A stretch of 64,000 bases of DNA, taken from assembly GCF_029094545.1 (NCBI RefSeq), contig NZ_CP117835.1:1344001-1408000 (forward strand), in the 5' to 3' direction. The position numbers and the translations under genes are program-made. The DNA comes from Alkalihalophilus pseudofirmus (GTDB lineage: Bacteria > Bacillota > Bacilli > Bacillales > Bacillaceae_D). Positions 46,753 to 55,019 of the stretch are shown piece by piece (positions within the stretch are counted from its first letter, which is position 1; every line of letters starts with the position of its first letter). Below the pieces are notes generated by a model. That model made no database searches. It was given only the letters and a program-made list of their open reading frames with translations, and was not told the DNA's origin.

Positions 46753-47940
46753 ATGGCAGCAATAAGCGGTAATTTATTATACGTTGCCTTTTTCCTCTAT
46801 CTTGCTGCGACCATTGCCTTTGCAGTCTCTGTAACAGGCAGAAAGTGGCGTAACAAGGCAGGAGAAATGAGTGGTAATAGATGGGGCTTTATCGGATTTC
46901 TTTCATCGATAGGAGCTTCCTTGTTTGCTACGGGATATTTTATCACCCGCTGGATGCATGCAGGACATGCTCCGGTAAGTAATATGTTTGAATATATGAC
47001 ATTCCTAGGCATCGCGATTGGATACGCATTTGTAATCATTTATGCAATCTATCGTTCGAATGTACTTGGTATGTTTACAATGCCGATTGTTATGTTAATT
47101 GTGGCGTATGCTTCACTTTTCCCGCGTGAAGTAGAGCCGCTTATTCCGGCTCTGCAAAGTAACTGGCTGACGATTCATGTTATAACGGTTGCGCTTGGCC
47201 AAGGGATTTTATCAATTGGTATGGCAGCTGGATTAGTCTACTTAGTCCGCACGCTTGATTTTACTAAAACAAACAAACGAACTCGTGCATTTGAATTCGT
47301 TATGTATTCTTTAATTAGTTTGGTTGGTTTCATTTTAATCGGATATTTATTTAGTGCGATGAATTATGAGGCAACATTTAATTATGTTAATGAACAAGAC
47401 GTAGAAGCACAGATGGTCTACAATCTTCCTGCTCTGATCGGTCCTCATGAAGGAGAGCTGGTCACTGAAAATCGAATGGAACCATTTTTTAATGCACCGG
47501 CAATCATTAGAGCAAATGATTTGAACACAGTGATTTGGTCATTAATTGCAGGTTTAGTATTGTATGCTGCACTGCGCCTTATCTTACGCAAACGAATTGG
47601 CGGGGCCATCCAGCCGCTTCTTAAAGGTGTAAGCCCGCAAGCGGTTGATGAAGTCAGTTATCGTGCTATCGCGATTGGATTCCCGGTATTTGCTCTTGGA
47701 GGACTTATTTTCGCCATGATCTGGGCTCAAATTGCTTGGTCAAGGTTCTGGGGCTGGGACCCGAAAGAAGTGTGGGCTCTCGTTACCTTCTTATTCTATG
47801 CGGCGTACCTGCACTTACGTCTGTCAAGAGGCTGGCAAGGAGAACGTTCAGCTTGGTTATGCGTTATTGGATTTGCCATTATCATGTTTAACCTTGTTTT
47901 CGTTAACTTGGTCATTGCAGGCTTGCATTCATACGCATAA
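46753..47940 (+). CDS. resC: Cytochrome c biogenesis protein ResC (CcsA/CcsB)
   Basis: A 395-residue polytopic heme-handling protein with the tryptophan-rich WWD-type motif WSRFWGWDPKEVWALV and conserved histidines in flanking segments. It completes the ResBC heme exporter/synthetase. AGGAGGG before the ATG; terminator after it separates it from resDE. Confidence 0.93.
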   Translation: MAAISGNLLYVAFFLYLAATIAFAVSVTGRKWRNKAGEMSGNRWGFIGFLSSIGASLFATGYFITRWMHAGHAPVSNMFEYMTFLGIAIGYAFVIIYAIYRSNVLGMFTMPIVMLIVAYASLFPREVEPLIPALQSNWLTIHVITVALGQGILSIGMAAGLVYLVRTLDFTKTNKRTRAFEFVMYSLISLVGFILIGYLFSAMNYEATFNYVNEQDVEAQMVYNLPALIGPHEGELVTENRMEPFFNAPAIIRANDLNTVIWSLIAGLVLYAALRLILRKRIGGAIQPLLKGVSPQAVDEVSYRAIAIGFPVFALGGLIFAMIWAQIAWSRFWGWDPKEVWALVTFLFYAAYLHLRLSRGWQGERSAWLCVIGFAIIMFNLVFVNLVIAGLHSYA

Positions 47941-47948
47941 GCTGTTTA

Positions 47949-47980
47949 GACCCTCGTATAGTTGCGAGGGTCTTTCTTTC
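47949..47980 (+). terminator. Terminator between resC and resD
   Basis: GACCCTCG and CGAGGGTC with an 8-base loop, T-rich tail. Partial read-through into resDE is possible. Confidence 0.75.
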
Positions 47981-48076
47981 TATTTATGATAAACACATGT
48001 TAGTTTATTTTTCAGTATTTGGCATGCTACACTTAATAGAATGAATTAACTTACCTATTTAGGAGGTTTTATACAT

Positions 48077-48793
48077 ATGGAAAAAGAAGCAAAGATTTTA
48101 GTCGTAGATGATGAGGATCGTATTCGCAGACTTTTGAAGATGTATTTAGAAAGAGAAAATTATGAGGTTGAAGAGGCTGAAAATGGTGAGAAGGCATTAA
48201 GCCTCGCACTTGAAATAGACTATGACCTTATTTTATTAGATATTATGATGCCTGGAATGGATGGAATTGAAGTATGTCAGGAACTCCGTAAAACAAAGGC
48301 GACTCCAGTGATGATGCTGACAGCAAAGGGAGAAGAAGCTAACCGCGTACAAGGGTTTGAAGTAGGTACGGATGACTACATCGTAAAGCCATTTAGCCCA
48401 CGCGAAGTTGTTTTAAGAGTGAAAGCGCTCTTGCGTCGTTCGTCTACAACGAAATTCCTCCAGACTGATACGCAGACAAAGGATGTACTTGTCTTCCCGC
48501 ATCTTACAATTGATAATGATGCACACCGTGTGTCTGTTAATGGAGATGAGATCAGTTTGACTCCAAAAGAGTATGAGCTGCTTCATTATTTAGCACAATC
48601 ACCAGATAAAGTGTTTTCACGAGAACAGCTGTTAAAAGATGTATGGAACTATGATTTCTTTGGAGATCTTCGTACGGTTGATACACATATTAAACGCTTA
48701 CGTGAGAAATTAAATCGTATCTCCCCTGAAGCTGCAGCAATGATCTCTACTGTATGGGGCGTTGGGTACAAGTTTGAGGCACAGAAAGAGTAA
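48077..48793 (+). CDS. resD: Response regulator ResD
   Basis: A 238-residue OmpR-type regulator: receiver domain with phospho-acceptor Asp in LILLDIMMPGMDG, Thr and Lys switch residues (MLTAKG, VKPFSP), and a winged-helix domain (TPKEYELLHYLAQSP, VDTHIKRLREKL). Controls respiration and anaerobic genes with ResE. AGGAGG precedes the ATG. Confidence 0.94.
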   Translation: MEKEAKILVVDDEDRIRRLLKMYLERENYEVEEAENGEKALSLALEIDYDLILLDIMMPGMDGIEVCQELRKTKATPVMMLTAKGEEANRVQGFEVGTDDYIVKPFSPREVVLRVKALLRRSSTTKFLQTDTQTKDVLVFPHLTIDNDAHRVSVNGDEISLTPKEYELLHYLAQSPDKVFSREQLLKDVWNYDFFGDLRTVDTHIKRLREKLNRISPEAAAMISTVWGVGYKFEAQKE

Positions 48794-50592
48794 TGTTGTG
48801 GCGAAGCGTTGTCGGTAAACTTTGGTTTACCATTCTATTGCTAGTATCAGTGGTATTAACGATTCTTATGGTCTTGCTATTGCAATCATTTGAACGTTTT
48901 CATGTAAATGAAGCAGAGTCGCAGCTTGTTAATCATGCGAACATGATAGCAGCTATATTTGATGGGTATGATGAACAAGATGATGCACTAAGAACCATAT
49001 CACAATACGGTTCATCCTTTGAAACCCACGCATTAATTTTTGTGGAAGGGACAAAGGTCTGGGGAACAAATAACAGTGCCAATGATGACATTTATGCTCA
49101 ATTATTTATGACTAACCCGGTTTTAAGTGAAGTATTTAATGGTGAACAAGTGGTTGCAACAGAAGGCGATTTTCCTTTATCTGAAAACGGAGAGGCGAGT
49201 CACACAGAAATGATGGTTGTCGGCGTACCTCTTCAGCCAACAGAGCTTGATAATAGTGCAGTATTTTTATATCAATCATTATCAGCTATTGAAGAGACGT
49301 CAAATGAAACAAAGCAGATTGTTTATTTTTCAGCCGGGATTGCTATTGTTTTAACAACCATTTTTGCATTCTTCCTCTCTTCTAGAATTACAGCTCCTCT
49401 TCGTAAAATGAGACAGGTCGCACTAGAAGTGGCTCAAGGCCAGTTTAAAACGAAGGTGCCGATTCTTACACATGATGAAATTGGACAGCTTGCTATGGCT
49501 TTCAATCGAATGGGAAGAGAATTAAACCGCAACATTCATGCTCTTAACCAAGAAAAAGAACAATTGTCTAGAATCTTAGTTAGTATGGCAGATGGAGTCA
49601 TCACTCTTGACCGCAAAGGCCAAGTGATTGTGACCAATCCGCCAGCAGAGCGCTTTATGCAGTCTTGGTTTTATGAACAAGGGATTAATGACGATTCTTC
49701 TGTACTGCCTGAAGCGGTGGAACAATTATTTCAGCGTGTCGTATCTGTTGAAAAGGAACAAATGATTGAGATCGACGTGCAAGGAAGAAGCTGGGCTATT
49801 TTAATGACTCCGCTCTATGACCGGGAATATGTTAGAGGTGCGGTTGCGGTAATCCGCGACATGACAGAAGAAAGACGTCATGATAAACTGCGTAAGGATT
49901 TTATTGCAAATGTATCTCATGAACTTAGAACGCCGGTGTCTATGCTGCAAGGGTACAGCGAAGCGATTATTGATGATATTGCAGGCTCTGAAGAAGATAA
50001 GAAGGAATTTGCAAAGATCATTTATGATGAATCGCTAAGGATGGGTCGCCTTGTGAACGAGCTCTTAGATTTAGCACGTATGGAAGCTGGTCATATTGAG
50101 CTTCATATGGAAGCAGTAGAGCTTGGGGCATTTTCTGATCGGATCGTGAGAAAATTTCAAGGTTACGCAAAAGATGAAGGGGTTGCTCTCAGGCTTGATC
50201 ATTTAGAAGACGGATACACCAACTCATTTGATCCTGACAGAATTGAACAAGTGTTAACGAACTTGATTCATAATGCCATCAGACATACGGGTGAAAATGG
50301 CAGAGTGACAGTGAAAGTTAGATCGAATGAATATGGTGTGAAGTTTGACGTGATTGATACAGGATCGGGAATTCCTGAAGAAGACCTTCCTTACGTGTTT
50401 GAGAGGTTTTACAAAGCAGATAAAGCGCGTACGAGGGCAAGAGGTGGGACTGGTCTAGGGCTTGCGATAGCGAAGAATATTGTCGATGCCCATAAAGGTC
50501 AGATTTCTGTTCACAGCAAAATTGACGAGGGAACGACATTTTCCTTCTTTATTCCTGAAGCTGGTACGGAGAAAGAAGAACTGTCCCGATAA
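48793..50592 (+). CDS. resE: Sensor histidine kinase ResE
   Basis: A 599-residue membrane kinase: two membrane helices around an extracytoplasmic domain (about 30-170), HAMP (SSRITAPLRKMRQVALEV), PAS (ILVSMADGVITLDRKGQ), HisKA with HELRTPVSMLQGYSE and HATPase with GTGLGLAIAKNIV. Its ATG overlaps the resD stop (TAATG). A terminator follows. Confidence 0.94.
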   Translation: MLWRSVVGKLWFTILLLVSVVLTILMVLLLQSFERFHVNEAESQLVNHANMIAAIFDGYDEQDDALRTISQYGSSFETHALIFVEGTKVWGTNNSANDDIYAQLFMTNPVLSEVFNGEQVVATEGDFPLSENGEASHTEMMVVGVPLQPTELDNSAVFLYQSLSAIEETSNETKQIVYFSAGIAIVLTTIFAFFLSSRITAPLRKMRQVALEVAQGQFKTKVPILTHDEIGQLAMAFNRMGRELNRNIHALNQEKEQLSRILVSMADGVITLDRKGQVIVTNPPAERFMQSWFYEQGINDDSSVLPEAVEQLFQRVVSVEKEQMIEIDVQGRSWAILMTPLYDREYVRGAVAVIRDMTEERRHDKLRKDFIANVSHELRTPVSMLQGYSEAIIDDIAGSEEDKKEFAKIIYDESLRMGRLVNELLDLARMEAGHIELHMEAVELGAFSDRIVRKFQGYAKDEGVALRLDHLEDGYTNSFDPDRIEQVLTNLIHNAIRHTGENGRVTVKVRSNEYGVKFDVIDTGSGIPEEDLPYVFERFYKADKARTRARGGTGLGLAIAKNIVDAHKGQISVHSKIDEGTTFSFFIPEAGTEKEELSR

Positions 50593-50629
50593 ATCTTGTT
50601 TCATCTGAAACGTAAATATTAAGAAAAAA

Positions 50630-50656
50630 GGCAGCCGCTGCGGCTGTCTTTTTTGA
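50630..50656 (+). terminator. Terminator of resDE
   Basis: GGCAGCCG and CGGCTGTC around CTG, followed by T6. Confidence 0.8.
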
Positions 50657-50679
50657 TTCAAATTTGTTAGCAGTCGTCA

Positions 50680-50706
50680 AATTTATTTCGATAATAAAAA
50701 TAAATT
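50680..50706 (+). promoter_or_regulatory. Inverted repeat, candidate MarR operator
   Basis: AATTTATTT and AAATAAATT are exact reverse complements, separated by 9 bases, about 60 bases before the MarR gene. An adjacent TTACGTAA palindrome lies just downstream. Confidence 0.45.
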
Positions 50707-50764
50707 GATTTACGTAATCGAAGCTGATACAATATGACAGGATAAATACTTAGGAGGCTAACTA

Positions 50765-51211
50765 ATGTCCACGCGACAGCTTGAAAATAGAATCGGCTAT
50801 CACATCGGTATACTCTCTCACCGAATTCAAAATCAATATAACCTTAAACTTGCAGACTATGATCTCACTGTAGCTCAATCAAGAGTCTTATATTTGCTTG
50901 TCACATATGGTTCCCAAACTCAGGTAGAGCTTCAAAAAAAGTTATATATAAAAGGTTCAACAATGAATGGGATTATCGAATCGTTGTTAAAGAAAGATTT
51001 GATTCAAAGAGTAACGAGCGAAATGGATAAACGGGCTAAGATTGTTCATATCTCTGATGAAGGCAAAAAGATAGAAGCACAGTTATGGGAAGAACTTAAT
51101 CAACTAGAAAGCAGCTTGATGGAAGGATTTGATCCTGAAGAAAAGGAGCTTCTAATTACTTGGTTAAAAAGAATTGAAAACAATGTCCAATGCGAAAAGA
51201 CGTCTAATTGA
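50765..51211 (+). CDS. MarR-family transcriptional regulator
   Basis: A 148-residue winged-helix protein (YDLTVAQSRVLYLLV, KKLYIKGSTMNGIIESLLKKDLIQR, ISDEGKKIE). It likely represses itself and the MATE efflux gene that follows 27 bases later. AGGAGG precedes the ATG. Confidence 0.88.
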   Translation: MSTRQLENRIGYHIGILSHRIQNQYNLKLADYDLTVAQSRVLYLLVTYGSQTQVELQKKLYIKGSTMNGIIESLLKKDLIQRVTSEMDKRAKIVHISDEGKKIEAQLWEELNQLESSLMEGFDPEEKELLITWLKRIENNVQCEKTSN

Positions 51212-51238
51212 TAGACTGTTTGAAAGGAAGAAACATAT

Positions 51239-52633
51239 ATGAAAGAAAAAATGAAAAGTGACAAGCTAGGTACAGAGTCTATACCTAAGCTTTTACGAGA
51301 TTTATCCATCCCGGCAATGATTGGGATGTTTGTTATGGCTTTATATAATGTGGTTGATACTATCTTCATATCCTACGGTGTAGGAATCGAAGCGGTAGCA
51401 GGAGTAACGATCGCGTTTCCTGTGATGATGATTATTATGGCAGTGTCAGCTGCGATGGGAATCGGGGGAGCCTCAGTTATTTCCAGAAGACTCGGGGAAA
51501 AGCGGGGAGAGGAAGCAAACCAGGTATTTGGAAATATTATCTCAATTATTTTGCTGATCAGCATAATCGGGGTTATTGCCTCTTTTACCTTCTTAGAGCC
51601 AATGCTTGTCTTATTTGGAGCAAGTCCTGATATTCTACCGTATGCTGTTGAATATATGTTCCCAATTATGCTTGGAACATTTTTCTTTTCATTCGCTTTT
51701 GCAACGAATAACATTGTAAGGTCTGAAGGAAATGCAAAATTTGCGATGAACACAATGATTATTCCAGCGGTGTTAAATATTATCTTAGACCCCATCTTTA
51801 TTTTCGGGCTAAATATGGGCGTGCAAGGAGCGGCTGTTGCAACAGTTATCTCTCAAGCTGCCGTTACCGTTGTTATTTTACGCTATTATCTAACTGGTCA
51901 AAGTTCACTTTCCTTAGCGTGGGAAGACTTGAAAATTAAATGGAGCATCGTAAAAGAAGTCGTATCAGTGGGAATGCCGGCCTTTGTTCAGCAAGCCTCA
52001 GGAAGTATCATGATGATTGCTATTAATACGATGCTCATTCAATATGGCAGTGATCTCTATGTGGGGATCTTTGGGATCATTCAACGCATTCTTATGTTTG
52101 CAGTTATGCCGATCATTGGGGTCATGCAGGGCATGATGCCTATTGTAGGTTATAACTACGGAGCCAAGCAGTTCGAGAGAATGCGAGAAACTATATGGCT
52201 GACATTAAAAGTGGTCGTGATCTCATCTGTTGTCATCTTTTTATCGATGATGATTTTCCCTGCTTGGTTTATGAGAATCTTTACAGCCGATCGTGAAGTC
52301 ATTGAAGCTGGTGCAAGTGCGATGCGGATTTTATTCTTAACCTTCTTTGTCGTTGGAGTACAAGTGGTTGCCGGAGGACTGTATCAGGCGCTCGGGAAAC
52401 CAAAGCCAGCCTTGATCTTGTCGCTTTCTAGACAAATCTTATTCTTGATTCCGCTTGTTTTAATTCTGCCTCGTTTCTTTGGAGTCAGCGGGGTGTGGAT
52501 TGCGTTTCCGATTGCCGATGTGCTGTCATTTGTGTTAGCGTCTGCGCTTTTATATAAAGATCGCGATACGATTTTAGTCAAAGGACGTGCTGAAGTTGAA
52601 AGCGAAGAAAAAGTTATTGGGATAACAAATTAA
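51239..52633 (+). CDS. MATE family multidrug efflux transporter
   Basis: A 464-residue polytopic MATE exporter with 12 membrane segments (MIGMFVMALYNVVDTIFISYGVG near the start, VMQGMMPIVGYNYGAKQFERM mid-protein). It would export cationic drugs using Na+ or H+. The gene is intact, but from base 52124 onward its sequence is duplicated at 63442-63949, beyond the inserted element, with only scattered differences. The 3' part of this copy may have come with the element. It forms an operon with the MarR gene. Confidence 0.92.
   Translation: MKEKMKSDKLGTESIPKLLRDLSIPAMIGMFVMALYNVVDTIFISYGVGIEAVAGVTIAFPVMMIIMAVSAAMGIGGASVISRRLGEKRGEEANQVFGNIISIILLISIIGVIASFTFLEPMLVLFGASPDILPYAVEYMFPIMLGTFFFSFAFATNNIVRSEGNAKFAMNTMIIPAVLNIILDPIFIFGLNMGVQGAAVATVISQAAVTVVILRYYLTGQSSLSLAWEDLKIKWSIVKEVVSVGMPAFVQQASGSIMMIAINTMLIQYGSDLYVGIFGIIQRILMFAVMPIIGVMQGMMPIVGYNYGAKQFERMRETIWLTLKVVVISSVVIFLSMMIFPAWFMRIFTADREVIEAGASAMRILFLTFFVVGVQVVAGGLYQALGKPKPALILSLSRQILFLIPLVLILPRFFGVSGVWIAFPIADVLSFVLASALLYKDRDTILVKGRAEVESEEKVIGITN
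52124..52146 (+). repeat. att-like core, left copy
   Basis: First bases from which the two MATE sequences are identical (begins ATGCAGGGCATGATGCC). Upstream of it the two loci share nothing. Candidate crossover site. Confidence 0.6.
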
Positions 52634-52683
52634 TATTGGCTTATTTTCTAATGTGCAAGCTTGTTATTGCTAATTTAAAGTGA

Positions 52684-52703
52684 TTGACCACATTTTGACC
52701 ACA
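52684..52703 (+). repeat. Arm-type direct repeats, left end
   Basis: TTGACCACA occurs twice, starts 11 bases apart, directly after the integrase remnant. The same pair with the same period occurs at the right end. Confidence 0.7.
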
Positions 52704-52705
52704 TT

Positions 52706-53562
52706 TCAAAAAACTTTTTTCATTAGATTACTAAACTTCTTTGAAGCTTTCTCTTCCATATCAGAAGTGAGGTGTTCATATATATTCATAGTTGTTTCAA
52801 TCTCAGTATGACCTAGGCGCTGCTGAATTTCTTTAATACCCACGCCAGCTTCAATTAGTAGCGAGGTGTGGGTATGCCTTAATGAATGTGGAGTTAAATG
52901 TTTATTAATATCTGTTTGATTTAATAATCTAGTCATTCTCCAATTAATAGTTTTCTGTAACATAGGGTGACCTGAAGGTTTGGTGAAAATAAAGTTATTA
53001 TCAACATATTCATCACGATGGTACATTTTTAATAAGTTTTGCTCTTTTTTGTGCTGTTTTAAGGAGTTAATTATATTTTCGTCGATTTTATTTTGCGTAT
53101 GGAACCTTTAGTTTTAGGAGTTAAAGAAGATAGTCTTTGTCATTGTTTTTGGAGTTATAAATGGTTTTGTAATATTGATAGTATTTTCATCAAAGTCAAT
53201 ATCTGACCATTTTAAGGCAATTAATTCACCTATGCGGATTCCGCTGAATGCTAGCAGGGGAAATATATATTTATCTTGAGGTAAGCCGGTTAAAGCATGT
53301 TTTAAAAAAATACTAAGCTCCTCTTTTTCTAAGAACTTAAGCGATTGTTCTTGGTTTTCTACCTCTTCAATAGTATCTACCTTACGGATTGGTTTTGCGA
53401 AATCTGTAGGGTTTTTTTAATTAAGTCATATTCAAGTGCTTTTTTAAAGATCATCCTTCCAGTTGAGTGAACACCGCTTATAGTATTAAGAGCATAACCT
53501 TCTTCATGTAGAGTGTTTAATACTTTCTGGTAAGCAGCAATATTAATATTTTTCAACTTCAT
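52706..53562 (-). pseudogene. int: Tyrosine recombinase (integrase), frameshifted and truncated
   Basis: Three blocks in different frames together read as a phage/ICE-type integrase. 53377-53562 encodes the SAM-like core-binding part (LNTLHEEGYALNTISGVHS). About 53130-53415 encodes the catalytic-domain start with FSGIRIGELIALKWSDIDF (first catalytic Arg). 52706-53026 encodes the end with LTPHSLRHTHTSLLIEAGV, LGHTEIETTMNIYEH (HxxR, H and Tyr). Frameshifts lie near 53418 (in a T run) and near 53110. The N-terminal arm-binding domain is missing. The element is therefore probably no longer able to excise on its own. Confidence 0.88.
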
Positions 53563-53604
53563 ATAACTTAAATTTTTTAATGGGAGCTTTAATTGAAACG
53601 TGCA

Positions 53605-53735
53605 CGGGTGTTACTTCTGGGCCCCTACCCCCTTTGGAAACCCGTAAGTAGGAAAAGTTAGCACTTTCTTTCCGTACGCTCCTTGCGTCGCTAGAGGATA
53701 CCAAAGGGGGCCTCCCAGTGTAAAGGCACCGCTAC
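53605..53735. repeat. GC-rich structured region with long-range inverted repeat
   Basis: CCCCCTTTGG (53628-53637) and CCAAAGGGGG (53701-53710) are exact complements, flanked by a further CTGGG/CCCAG pair. The 63 bases between are also comparatively GC-rich, in sharp contrast to the AT-rich element. No gene is seen; a replication/transfer origin remnant or structured RNA is possible. Confidence 0.55.
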
Positions 53736-53808
53736 GCTTAGAACTCTTAAGCATATAGTATTAGTGTTAGTGTTAGTATTCCTTCAAAAATGAAGCCCAC
53801 TATAAAAG

Positions 53809-54687
53809 TTAAATTTGGGTAAGGAGTTTTTCCTTTTTACATTTAGCTATTTCCATCAAATCCGGACGATTCTCTACATCAAACATAACCATGGCTAATT
53901 CTAAATACTTTAATGATTCCTTAGGTTTATCCAGTAAAGAATAAATATAAGATAGTTGATAGTAGAAATTACCTAATAAATAGATAGAGTCATTTGCTTT
54001 ACTTACTTTGATTCCTTTATTACAAACATCAATGCTCGCTGAGAGAGATTGGATGTTAATTAATATTTTTGAATAATTATAAAGTATTTTTGCTTTAAGT
54101 TTAAAGTTTAACGAGGGGTGGGTGTCTATTTCATAAAATAACTCCTCGTATATCGTCATAGCCTCATTATATTTTTTTTCTTCTCCATAGATAATACATA
54201 AACTATTCATAATAGATAGATCGATATCGGACTGAGATTTTTTTGCGGTTCCTCTTTTTGAAAAAGCTTCTTTTAGAAGGTTAATAGCTCTTTTAGAATC
54301 CCCAGTAACATGAAATGCACAAATTCCTTCCAACCATAAAAGGTATTGCTCCCCCTGTTGTGATTTAAAGTAGGGGTTGGCCTTCTCCGCTCTTATAAAG
54401 GACTGTAAATCTTCAAAGGATTTGTTTCTTAAAAGCACCTCAACTTGATAAATAACTTCATTAACATATTCAAAATTGTTGTATTTAGCAAAATTAATTA
54501 TGTAATTAGCATCCACACCTAACCTTTCACTAATCTTCATCAATAGAAATGAAGAGGGTATAACTAAACCTTTTTCAATTCTACTAATAAGGGTCTGATC
54601 ACATATTTCATGTGCAAGCTCCCCCTGGGTCAAACCATACCTCAGCCTAATATTCTTGATAGCAAAACCTATATTAAAATCATTCAT
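53809..54687 (-). CDS. PlcR/NprR-like quorum-sensing regulator (RRNPP family)
   Basis: A 292-residue protein with an N-terminal helix-turn-helix (IKNIRLRYGLTQGELAHEI, QTLISRIEKG, residues about 10-65) followed by five or so TPR-like helical repeats (IYGEEKKYNEAMTIYEELF, LGNFYYQLSYIYSLLDKPKESLKYLELA). This is the architecture of PlcR, which is activated by binding a re-imported peptide. A PapR-like precursor is encoded divergently, 164 bases away. ATG 54687 is chosen since GGAGGG lies 5 bases upstream. A PlcR-box match sits 21 bases before the start, suggesting autoregulation. Confidence 0.88.
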   Translation of the reverse strand: MNDFNIGFAIKNIRLRYGLTQGELAHEICDQTLISRIEKGLVIPSSFLLMKISERLGVDANYIINFAKYNNFEYVNEVIYQVEVLLRNKSFEDLQSFIRAEKANPYFKSQQGEQYLLWLEGICAFHVTGDSKRAINLLKEAFSKRGTAKKSQSDIDLSIMNSLCIIYGEEKKYNEAMTIYEELFYEIDTHPSLNFKLKAKILYNYSKILINIQSLSASIDVCNKGIKVSKANDSIYLLGNFYYQLSYIYSLLDKPKESLKYLELAMVMFDVENRPDLMEIAKCKKEKLLTQI

Positions 54688-54707
54688 TTTAGCCCTCCGA
54701 AATCCAA

Positions 54708-54723
54708 TATGCAAATTTTCATA
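54708..54723. promoter_or_regulatory. PlcR-box match in divergent intergenic region
   Basis: TATGCAAATTTTCATA fits the PlcR operator consensus TATGNAN4TNCATA at all fixed positions. It lies between the regulator and the pheromone gene and could serve both. Confidence 0.75.
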
Positions 54724-54851
54724 CTGAAATAAGAAATTAAAAGATATTCTACATACTAATTAACTTATTATCACCAGAATGTATTATATAGGAAAATAAG
54801 TATTTTTATATTTAGTATACAATGATTTTAACAAAAGTTAGGAGGATAGAC

Positions 54852-54968
54852 ATGAGAAAAAAATACTTATTTACAATTGCAGCATTAACATTAGTACTTG
54901 CTATTAATTCATTTGGACTAGGAGCGGATCTTCCGTTACCACTTAATGATTTACCGTATGAACATTAA
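54852..54968 (+). CDS. PapR-like signalling peptide precursor, 38 aa
   Basis: The protein has a basic start (MRKKY), a hydrophobic export segment (LFTIAALTLVLAINSFGLG) and the C-terminal segment ADLPLPLNDLPYEH. The last seven residues, NDLPYEH, resemble the PapR heptapeptide ADLPFEF of the B. cereus group. The preceding seven, ADLPLPL, share the xDLP start. An AGGAGG site lies 7 bases before the ATG. Expected to be secreted, processed, re-imported and bound by the divergent PlcR-like protein. It heads the co-directional gene cluster. Confidence 0.82.
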   Translation: MRKKYLFTIAALTLVLAINSFGLGADLPLPLNDLPYEH

Positions 54969-55019
54969 AAGAGTAATCAACTTAATTGCGATATAACTGT
55001 GATGGAGGTGACTAATAAA

